Positions 1 to 5,055 of a DNA stretch of 5,055 nt are shown here, piece after piece; position 1 is the stretch's first letter; each line of letters opens with the position of its first letter. This stretch comes from Actinomycetota bacterium (GTDB lineage: Bacteria > Actinomycetota > Humimicrobiia > Humimicrobiales > Humimicrobiaceae), in the NCBI GenBank assembly GCA_016783985.1, contig JADHVM010000085.1, positions 1 to 5,055 of the forward strand. Reading direction: 5' to 3'. Below the pieces are notes generated by a model. That model was given only the letters and a program-made list of their open reading frames with translations. It searched no databases and had not been told where the DNA came from. The translations under genes and the position numbers were made by a program.

Positions 1-1523
1 TTAAAAGATATTTCAGTTTTTTCTAATCCATTTTTCATAGCTTCATTTAGCTTCCGATAAGTGACATCCTGCGATTCCTTTATCCACCATGGATATGGAG
101 CTTTTATACCTGTAATTTCTTTAGATTTGAAGCCAGTTAACTTCTCAAAAGCTGGATTTACATAATTTATTGAAGCATCTAGGTTTATTACAAGTTTAGG
201 ATTTGAAGAATTTTCAAGTATGCTTTTATTGAATTCTTCACTTTCTTTTAAAGCTTCTTCAGCCTTTTTCCTATCTGTTATGTCTCTTCCGCTAGCAACA
301 ACTCCTGTAATATTATTATTTTTATCGAATATAGATTTAACAGCCCAGGAAATCCATCTCCATCCATGTTTTGTTATAGCTCTCTGTTCAATATAACTTG
401 TGTATGGCGGTTTGTTTATTTTTTTCATTGCTTTAGCAGTAAGTTCTTTGTTATCTTTATGAACTAGCGGCATGGAAGCTTTACCTATAAATTCTTTTTC
501 GGTTTTTCCAAATAATTTGCAATATGAGGGGCTTACAAATAAATACCTTCCTTTATTATCAACTTTAATTAAAAGATCTGTTTGATTTTCAACAAGAAGA
601 CGATATTTTTCTTCACTTCTTTCCAGGGCTTCTTTAGCAATTAATCTTGCAATAGCACCACCTATCAGGTTTGCTGTACTCTCAAGTATATTGCGAGTAT
701 TAACTGGTATTTCAATTAATGTATGTGATGCAATATTAAGGCAGGCAATTACACTGCCTTCATGCTTGATAGGGATAACAGCAATAGCAAGAAGCTTTTC
801 TTTATATCTAATTTTATCCAGTGAAACACCCAGTTTGAGATGTTGTATATATATGGGTTTTCCAGCCATAACTAGTTTAGCGTTTGGCGAGTCTTTACTG
901 TATTTAGATGTACTTTTTACAAAGCTTTCAGACAGTCCTTTTGAATAGGAAAGATTTATATCATGTGTTTCCCTGTCAACAAGATAGACTCCACCGCAAT
1001 CCATTCCTGTTGCTTCAATAGCTGTATCGACACATACTTTGAGTGCTTTACTCAGATTAGAAATGCTGGTTAGTTTGGTAATAAGGTTGCGCTGTATTTT
1101 AATTAAGTCTTCTATTTTTTTACGGCTTGTGGTATCTCTACAGATACCTTCTATTGCAAAAATATTACCATTACTGTCAAATATTCCTTTATTTGATTGT
1201 GTAATCCATCTTTGTTTTCCTTTTGGGTCAATTATACTATATTCATATGTTGGAGGTACTTTTCCACTTGTAAGCTCATCCCACTTTTCCTTAAAGTAAT
1301 TTTTAGAGTCAGGATGGATTATCTTTCTTATAAGTAGAGGGTTATTTAGAAATTCTTTTGCACCATACCCAAAGACTTTCTTTACTGCAGGACTAAAATA
1401 CTCATACTTACCATCAGGTAGAGACATACGATATATAGCTTCATTTAACCCTTCAACCAGGTTTCTGTATCTAGACTCTCTTTCTTTAAGGGCTTTTTTT
1501 ATAAATTTATTATTGTTTTTCAT
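1..1523 (-). CDS. Multi-domain PAS/GAF sensor protein, N-terminal 507 codons (3' end beyond the window)
   Basis: An uninterrupted frame runs from ATG at 1523 down to position 1 without a stop, so the C-terminus is missing. By eye the domain order is PAS (about residues 17-135), GAF (about 145-296), PAS (about 304-420) and a third PAS (from about 428, cut off). The first two PAS domains end in the typical PAC motifs, RDTTSRKK (from residue 129) and RDITDRKK (from residue 413). Each is preceded by a W-I strand (RWIT, RWIS) and an FD-x-N-x-N-I turn, so they look like diverged copies. The GAF part has the usual GMDCGGVYLVD strand near residue 173. I see no signal peptide or membrane segment, so it is probably a cytoplasmic sensor. 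PAS and GAF domains bind small ligands or cofactors; the ligand here cannot be read. Such N-termini most often feed a histidine kinase, sometimes a GGDEF domain; which one is unknown. The start is ATG at 1523 because an in-frame stop lies at 1554-1556; a TTG at 1535 is the only other candidate I see. No clear Shine-Dalgarno is present. Confidence 0.9.
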   Translation of the reverse strand, partial: MKNNNKFIKKALKERESRYRNLVEGLNEAIYRMSLPDGKYEYFSPAVKKVFGYGAKEFLNNPLLIRKIIHPDSKNYFKEKWDELTSGKVPPTYEYSIIDPKGKQRWITQSNKGIFDSNGNIFAIEGICRDTTSRKKIEDLIKIQRNLITKLTSISNLSKALKVCVDTAIEATGMDCGGVYLVDRETHDINLSYSKGLSESFVKSTSKYSKDSPNAKLVMAGKPIYIQHLKLGVSLDKIRYKEKLLAIAVIPIKHEGSVIACLNIASHTLIEIPVNTRNILESTANLIGGAIARLIAKEALERSEEKYRLLVENQTDLLIKVDNKGRYLFVSPSYCKLFGKTEKEFIGKASMPLVHKDNKELTAKAMKKINKPPYTSYIEQRAITKHGWRWISWAVKSIFDKNNNITGVVASGRDITDRKKAEEALKESEEFNKSILENSSNPKLVINLDASINYVNPAFEKLTGFKSKEITGIKAPYPWWIKESQDVTYRKLNEAMKNGLEKTEISF

Positions 1524-1604
1524 TTTCTGCCGCAAATAAAAGTTTATAAATTTTTAAATAAATATTTAATATAATAGGTTATTAATTCTTTATAATATTT
1601 CTTT

Positions 1605-1633
1605 ATTTTACATATTTATAATTAATAATTCAA
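1605..1633 (-). promoter_or_regulatory. Candidate sigma70-type promoter for the sensor gene
   Basis: Read on the minus strand, TTGAAT (1633-1628) is followed after 17 bases by TAAAAT (1610-1605). Transcription would begin near 1598 and give a leader of about 75 bases before the ATG at 1523. Spacing and hexamers fit the consensus reasonably well, but the region is so AT-rich that chance matches are expected. Confidence 0.3.
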
Positions 1634-1794
1634 CCCTATATTATACAAAGTTATTAAATTAAGTTTTTATAATTATTTAAATTCTTTAATGATAATAATA
1701 ACTTAACTGCGTAATTATATACAATATTAATAAATATTTAAAGGTTACTATCAAACAAGAAATAATAAAAAATGTAATAAATATAGAATAAATT

Positions 1795-1812
1795 ATTTGG
1801 ATTATATCAAAT
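1795..1812. promoter_or_regulatory. Inverted repeat ATTTG-N8-CAAAT, possible operator upstream of fabZ
   Basis: A perfect 5-base inverted repeat with an 8-base spacer, ATTTG (1795-1799) and CAAAT (1808-1812), abuts or overlaps the -35 region of the fab promoter candidates. The arms resemble those of the MarR-family FabT site known in streptococci and relatives (TTTGA-TTA-TCAAA), but the spacing differs by about three bases. A symmetric 5-base arm is weak evidence in AT-rich DNA, so regulation by a fatty-acid regulator is only a guess. Confidence 0.2.
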
Positions 1813-1819
1813 TGCGTGA

Positions 1820-1847
1820 TTGGAAGTGATTTTTATGAAACTATAGA
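1820..1847 (+). promoter_or_regulatory. Candidate sigma70-type promoter for the fab genes
   Basis: TTGGAA (1820-1825) is followed after 16 bases by TATAGA (1842-1847), about 95 bases before the fabZ start. An overlapping alternative is TTGCGT (1812-1817), 16 bases, TATGAA (1834-1839). Neither is close to the full consensus. They are preferred because they sit in the less AT-biased part of the spacer, just downstream of an inverted repeat that could be an operator. Confidence 0.3.
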
Positions 1848-1927
1848 AATATTGAAACGTCTAACTTATGAAATCAAATGGAATAGCAAATACTGATTGA
1901 TTATGGTTTTTTGGTAAATACATTGAA

Positions 1928-1933
1928 AAGGGA
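1928..1933 (+). promoter_or_regulatory. Shine-Dalgarno of fabZ
   Basis: AAGGGA lies 9 bases before the ATG at 1943, a normal distance. It supports this ATG as the start. It is one of only two clear ribosome binding sites seen in the fab cluster, the other being that of fabG. Confidence 0.7.
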
Positions 1934-1942
1934 AATACTATA

Positions 1943-2371
1943 ATGAATAAATTAACCAAAAAAGATATTGAAAAGTTCATTCCTCATAGATCCCCATTTC
2001 TATTAATTGATGAAATTATAGAGATTGATCCAGGAAAGAGAATAAAAGGTATTAAATATGTTAGTAAAGATGAATATTATTTTAAGGGTCATTTTCCATC
2101 TAATCCTATAATGCCAGGTGTTCTTATAGTAGAAACTATAGCTCAGGCAGGTGCAGTATCAGTTCTTACGCTTCCTGAAAATAAGGGTAAAATAGTATTG
2201 TTTGCAGGGATAGACAAGGCAAGGTTTAAAAAAATTGTTAGGCCAGGAGATAAGTTGGTAATTGAGGTAGAAATGGAGAGATTCAGAAGAAATATTGGAA
2301 AAGCAAAGGGCCGAGCAACTGTAGATGGAGAACTTGCTTGTTCTGTAGATATAATGTTTGCAATTGGATAA
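1943..2371 (+). CDS. fabZ: 3-hydroxyacyl-[acyl-carrier-protein] dehydratase FabZ
   Basis: This 142-residue protein is a complete single hot-dog-fold dehydratase of normal FabZ length. It removes water from 3-hydroxyacyl-ACP to give trans-2-enoyl-ACP in the elongation cycle of type II fatty-acid synthesis, in the cytoplasm. The N-terminal PHRSPFLLID (14-23) is the family signature. The active-site block GHFPSNPIMPGV (49-60) supplies the catalytic His50, and Glu64 in VETIAQAG (63-70) is the acidic partner. Glu rather than Asp at this place favours FabZ over the isomerising FabA type. The downstream FAGIDKARF (87-95) and RPGDKL (100-105) are also typical. The ATG has a good Shine-Dalgarno 9 bases upstream and the conserved N-terminus starts directly after it. 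It is the first gene of the same-strand fab cluster and is followed by 54 noncoding bases before fabD. Confidence 0.96.
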   Translation: MNKLTKKDIEKFIPHRSPFLLIDEIIEIDPGKRIKGIKYVSKDEYYFKGHFPSNPIMPGVLIVETIAQAGAVSVLTLPENKGKIVLFAGIDKARFKKIVRPGDKLVIEVEMERFRRNIGKAKGRATVDGELACSVDIMFAIG

Positions 2372-2425
2372 AAAATATTAAAGAGTTAAGACATTAAATA
2401 AATTATAAAAGCAATATGAAACAAT

Positions 2426-3418
2426 ATGGATGAAAATAAAACAAATAAAATTGTCCTTATGTTTCCTGGACAGGGATCGCAGAGTCTGCATATGGGGGAT
2501 AAATTTTTAAGCAATAATACTGAATATAAGAAATATTTTAATATTTCAAGTGAAGTTTTAGGACAGAACATTTTAAATATTATTAATAACAAAGATGATA
2601 AAGGAGTTATTCTACAGAAAACACAATTTAGTCAGATTGCTATTTATACTTTAAGCTGTGCTATTTTTAGTTATATTATAGATAGTTTTTCTTTAAAGAA
2701 TGATTGTATTGATACAGTGCTAGGGCATAGTCTTGGTGAATATAGTGCGCTTTTTACCTGCGGTGCACTAAATTTTAAAAAAGGAGCAGAACTCGTTGTG
2801 TTTAGAGGTAAAATCATGGAAAATAATAACATAAGTGGTGGAATGGCAGCGGTTATTGGACTGGACAAATGTAAGATTTTAGATGTTTTAAAAGATTATA
2901 TAGGTAAAGTTTTTATTGCAAATTACAATGATTATTCCCAAATTGTGATAAGCGGATACAGGAAAAATTTAGAGTCAGCTTTAGTTAAATTAAAACAGAA
3001 AGGTGCGAAGAGAGTAGTCCCGCTGAAGGTCAGTATTGCTTCTCATTGTCATTTAATGCTTGAAGTATCAAAGAATCTGGAAAGATTTATAAAGAACAAT
3101 ATTTTATTTAGTGATTTTAAATATAATTTTTTTTCCACAACTGAAGTTTCATATATTAGAAAAGATGATATAGGAAATGTCTTGGTAAAACAGCTAATTA
3201 ATCCAATAAAGTGGGTTGAAAGTATAGAATATTTACTGAAAAAGAATTTAAGAATCTTTATAGAAATAGGACCCGGGAGAGTGTTGTGTGAGCTTGTAAA
3301 AAGGATTGCTTTAAGAAATGGTATTAAGGATGTCTCAATATTTAATACAAATAATTGGGATGATATTATTAATTTAGGGAGTTTCTTAAAAGAGAAAGGA
3401 TTGACTAATGAGGCTTAA
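2426..3418 (+). CDS. fabD: Malonyl-CoA:[acyl-carrier-protein] S-malonyltransferase FabD
   Basis: The protein transfers malonate from CoA to acyl carrier protein, supplying the extender unit for FabF. At 330 residues it is slightly longer than the usual 305-315. The oxyanion-hole motif PGQGSQ is at 14-19 (Gln16 matching E. coli Gln11). The nucleophile elbow GHSLGEYSA at 100-108 gives Ser102. Arg127 in FRGKIM binds the malonyl carboxylate, His207 in IASHCHLM is the catalytic histidine, and Gln256 in KQLINP matches E. coli Gln250. The late GPGRVL motif is at 282-287. All key residues are therefore present and the enzyme should be active and malonyl-specific. ATG 2426 is chosen because the first beta strand (IVLMFPGQG) begins at residue 9; no good Shine-Dalgarno precedes it. 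Its last 11 bases overlap fabG. The family call is firm; only the exact start is slightly uncertain. Confidence 0.95.
   Translation: MDENKTNKIVLMFPGQGSQSLHMGDKFLSNNTEYKKYFNISSEVLGQNILNIINNKDDKGVILQKTQFSQIAIYTLSCAIFSYIIDSFSLKNDCIDTVLGHSLGEYSALFTCGALNFKKGAELVVFRGKIMENNNISGGMAAVIGLDKCKILDVLKDYIGKVFIANYNDYSQIVISGYRKNLESALVKLKQKGAKRVVPLKVSIASHCHLMLEVSKNLERFIKNNILFSDFKYNFFSTTEVSYIRKDDIGNVLVKQLINPIKWVESIEYLLKKNLRIFIEIGPGRVLCELVKRIALRNGIKDVSIFNTNNWDDIINLGSFLKEKGLTNEA
3395..3400 (+). promoter_or_regulatory. Shine-Dalgarno of fabG, inside the fabD coding end
   Basis: AAAGGA lies 7 bases before the fabG ATG at 3408 and within the last codons of fabD. It settles the overlapping start; the ATG at 3418 is out of frame. 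The layout suggests that ribosomes finishing fabD can restart on fabG. Confidence 0.7.
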
Positions 3419-4154
3419 TGGTAAAGTCAGTATAATTACTGGAGGGGCAAGAGGAATAGGTAGAAAAATTTGTGAGTACTTTTTGAAAGAAGGAGCAATT
3501 ATATATATTTTTGATATAAATGAAAATGATGGAGCTGAAGTTTTAGGCAAATTTAAGTCTGCTTTTGGGAAAGACAAGGTCTATTTTTACAAAGTCGATA
3601 TAACTAATGAGGATCAAGTAAAAAAAATTATTGATGAAATTGCAGCTGCCCAGCAAGGAATTGATATTCTTGTAAACAATGCTGGGATTACTATAGATAA
3701 CTTGATTATGAGGATGGCTTTAGAGGACTGGAATAAGGTAATAGCAGTAAATTTAACGGGAGCATTTATATGTTCTAAACAAATAGTCAGGCATATGATG
3801 AAAAAAAGAAGCGGGAAAATTATAAATATATCATCTATAGTTGGAGTTCATGGCAATGCAGGACAGTGTAATTATTCAGCATCAAAAGCTGGAATAATAG
3901 GACTTACAAAATCCCTTGCCAAGGAACTTTCCAGTAGAAATATCAAAGTTAATGCTATTGCTCCAGGATATATAGAGACTGAGATGACAGGCAAACTGGA
4001 TAAGGAAATAAAAGAAAAATTAATCAGTATGATACCTACTGGAAAATTAGGAAGTGTGGATGATGTAGCTAAGGCAGTACTTTTTCTGGCAAGTGAAGAT
4101 TCGGATTATATGACAGGAACAGTATTAAATTTAGATGGAGGTATGGGTATATGA
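3408..4154 (+). CDS. fabG: 3-oxoacyl-[acyl-carrier-protein] reductase FabG
   Basis: This 248-residue classical short-chain dehydrogenase has the normal FabG length. It reduces 3-ketoacyl-ACP to 3-hydroxyacyl-ACP, the substrate of FabZ. The Rossmann motif TGGARGIG is at 11-18 and NNAGI at 90-94. The catalytic tetrad is complete: Asn115 (VNLTG), Ser143 (ISSIVG), Tyr156 and Lys160 (YSASK). FabG-specific stretches include the ITIDNLIMRM block at 94-103, MMKKRSGKII, and APGYIETEMT at 185-194, followed by the C-terminal LDGGMGI. The end of the second beta strand reads IFDINEN, placing Asp36 where NADPH-dependent FabG enzymes usually lack an acidic residue; this could mean NADH use, although Arg15 in the glycine loop is of the NADPH type. 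The gene overlaps the end of fabD by 11 bases, and its place between fabD and fabF supports the fatty-acid role over a generic dehydrogenase. Confidence 0.95.
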   Translation: MRLNGKVSIITGGARGIGRKICEYFLKEGAIIYIFDINENDGAEVLGKFKSAFGKDKVYFYKVDITNEDQVKKIIDEIAAAQQGIDILVNNAGITIDNLIMRMALEDWNKVIAVNLTGAFICSKQIVRHMMKKRSGKIINISSIVGVHGNAGQCNYSASKAGIIGLTKSLAKELSSRNIKVNAIAPGYIETEMTGKLDKEIKEKLISMIPTGKLGSVDDVAKAVLFLASEDSDYMTGTVLNLDGGMGI

Positions 4155-4235
4155 TTTTTTTATTTACTTTGAAATTAGCAGCAAATTTTATAACTAGATA
4201 ATGGAAAAAGGCAGTAATAAAAAAAGAAGATGGTA
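4155..4235 (+). other. Gap between fabG and fabF without an acpP gene
   Basis: These 81 bases are where many bacteria carry acpP, the acyl carrier protein gene. The stretch is too short for the usual 75-80 codons and shows no DSL phosphopantetheine-attachment motif. It holds one 11-codon frame from ATG 4201 (MEKGSNKKRRW) whose TAA overlaps the fabF ATG by one base, but no Shine-Dalgarno precedes it. No terminator hairpin is seen, so read-through from fabG into fabF is likely. Confidence 0.7.
4224..4229 (+). promoter_or_regulatory. Weak Shine-Dalgarno of fabF, decides between two ATGs
   Basis: AAGAAG ends directly before an in-frame ATG at 4230 and 6 bases before the in-frame ATG at 4236. Only the second distance is workable, so 4236 is preferred. 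The match to the anti-Shine-Dalgarno is poor. Confidence 0.35.
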
Positions 4236-5055
4236 ATGAAAAGTAAGAATAATAATGAGAGAAGAGTAGTAATAACAGGAATGGGTGTGGTAACGTCTAT
4301 AGGATCAACCATTAAAGATTATTGGGAAAATTTAATTTCTGGTAAATCAGGTGTTAGCAGGGTGAAAAGATTTGATGTCAGTAAAATTTCTTCAAGGATA
4401 GCTGCGCAAATTGAAGATTTTGAACCCAAGGATTATATGAGTGCGAAACAAGCTAAAAGGATGGATAGATTCTCACAGCTTGGCGTTGCTGCAGCAAAGA
4501 TGACAGTAGAAGATAGTGGTTTAAAAATAAATAGTATTAATTGTAGTAATGTCGGAGTTTATATAGGCAGCGGTGTTGGGGGATTAAAAACTATAGAGGA
4601 ACAGTATCAAATTCTATTAGAAAAAGGTGCTAATAGGGTAAGCCCTTTTTTAATTCCAATGATTATTGCTAATATGGCTTCTGCTCATGTTTCTATTATA
4701 ACCGGAGCGACAGGTCCTGTTAGTGCAACAACCACAGCTTGCGCAGCAGGTTCTAATGCAATAGGAGATGCATTTGAGATTATAAAAAGAGGCAGTGCCA
4801 GGGCTATGATAGCAGGAGGCAGCGAAGCACCTATAACTCCATTAGGTATGGCTGGGTTTTCAAACATGCAGGCTCTTTCAAGTAGAAATGATGAGCCCGA
4901 GAAAGCTTCAAGACCGTTTGATAGAGATAGAGATGGATTTGTAATTGGTGAAGGGGCAGGTATTTTGATTTTAGAAGATCTGGAATATGCTATAAACAGG
5001 GGAGCGAAAATATATTGTGAAATGTTTGGGTACGGCCTTTCAGGTGAAGCATATC
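4236..5055 (+). CDS. fabF: 3-oxoacyl-[acyl-carrier-protein] synthase II FabF, N-terminal 273 codons (3' end beyond the window)
   Basis: The enzyme condenses malonyl-ACP with acyl-ACP, releasing CO2, and so extends the chain by two carbons. The thiolase-fold N-terminus RRVVITGMGVVTSIG starts at residue 9. FLIPMIIANMAS (138-149) and the nucleophile block TTTACAAGSNAIGD (165-178) with catalytic Cys169 follow, then SRPFDRDRDGFVIGEGAG in the last third. These are FabF (KAS II) rather than FabH features. The two active-site histidines and the conserved lysine lie in the missing C-terminal part; the family is normally about 410 residues. With the start at 4236 there is an unusual polar leader of about eight residues (MKSKNNNE) before the conserved core. 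ATG 4230 would add only Met-Val. An in-frame stop at 4218-4220 excludes any start further upstream. It is the last visible gene of the fab cluster. Confidence 0.94.
   Translation, partial: MKSKNNNERRVVITGMGVVTSIGSTIKDYWENLISGKSGVSRVKRFDVSKISSRIAAQIEDFEPKDYMSAKQAKRMDRFSQLGVAAAKMTVEDSGLKINSINCSNVGVYIGSGVGGLKTIEEQYQILLEKGANRVSPFLIPMIIANMASAHVSIITGATGPVSATTTACAAGSNAIGDAFEIIKRGSARAMIAGGSEAPITPLGMAGFSNMQALSSRNDEPEKASRPFDRDRDGFVIGEGAGILILEDLEYAINRGAKIYCEMFGYGLSGEAY

Larger units (their letters stand above)
1524..1942. other. Divergent intergenic region, extremely AT-rich, no gene seen
   Basis: This stretch separates the starts of the sensor gene (minus strand) and fabZ (plus strand), so it must hold the control regions of both units unless transcription enters from outside. 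Positions 1550-1800 are almost pure A/T with runs such as AATAATAATAA, which makes promoter-like strings common by chance. The part from about 1800 to 1942 is less biased and carries the better fabZ-side candidates. I see no RNA gene, no strong hairpin with a T-run and no riboswitch fold. Short frames, such as a 10-codon one starting at ATG 1868, have no coding support. Confidence 0.85.

Noticed and set aside
691..1299. Two plus-strand open frames of about 85 codons within this stretch
   Set aside because: They lie antisense to the sensor gene, have no ribosome binding sites, and their products are low-complexity hydrophobic strings. The minus-strand frame carries clear PAS and GAF motifs.
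1554..1569. Near-palindrome TTAAATAAATATTTAA upstream of the sensor gene
   Set aside because: Made only of A and T in a region of the same composition; neither a terminator nor a convincing operator.
1834..1900. Tiny frames before fabZ (MKL after GGAAG, and a 10-codon frame from ATG 1868) as a leader peptide
   Set aside because: Too short, without amino-acid bias or an attenuator hairpin, and expected by chance.
2386..2868. Minus-strand open frames of 65-68 codons opposite fabD
   Set aside because: They are antisense to conserved FabD motifs and look like by-products of AT-rich coding sequence.
3386..3577. Minus-strand open frame across the fabD-fabG junction
   Set aside because: It is opposite the conserved FabG Rossmann motif and shows no recognisable domain or start signal.
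4685..4867. Minus-strand open frame opposite fabF
   Set aside because: Its Ala/Pro/Val/Ile-rich translation mirrors the Gly/Ala-rich FabF active-site region; it has no independent support.

Overview
The window is strongly AT-rich bacterial DNA holding two divergent transcription units around a gene-poor spacer of about 420 bases. It looks like an ordinary chromosomal housekeeping region. I see no phage, transposon, CRISPR, tRNA or rRNA signal. The low GC, the A-rich codon use and the compact fab cluster fit a Firmicutes-like lineage or another low-GC bacterial lineage such as Atribacterota. The sequence alone does not let me name the organism.

Left part (1-1523, minus strand): the first 507 codons of a large soluble sensor protein with the order PAS-GAF-PAS-PAS. 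Its 3' end, which should carry the output domain (histidine kinase, diguanylate cyclase or other), lies beyond position 1. Middle (1524-1942): an extremely AT-rich divergent intergenic region with weak promoter candidates facing both ways and one small inverted repeat.

Right part (1943-5055, plus strand): four type II fatty-acid synthesis genes in one direction, fabZ, fabD, fabG and a 3'-truncated fabF. FabD loads malonate onto acyl carrier protein, FabF condenses malonyl-ACP with the growing chain, FabG reduces the 3-ketoacyl-ACP, and FabZ dehydrates the 3-hydroxyacyl-ACP. The enoyl reductase and FabH are not in the window. Neither is acpP, which often sits between fabG and fabF; here that gap is only 81 bases and codes for no carrier protein. 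fabD and fabG overlap by 11 bases, so those two at least are very probably co-transcribed and translationally coupled.

All catalytic residues that fall inside the window are intact. I found no convincing evidence of an undescribed system. The points worth a second look are the acidic residue at the cofactor-specificity position of FabG, the missing acpP, the operator-like inverted repeat upstream of fabZ, and the unusual translation starts of fabD and fabF.
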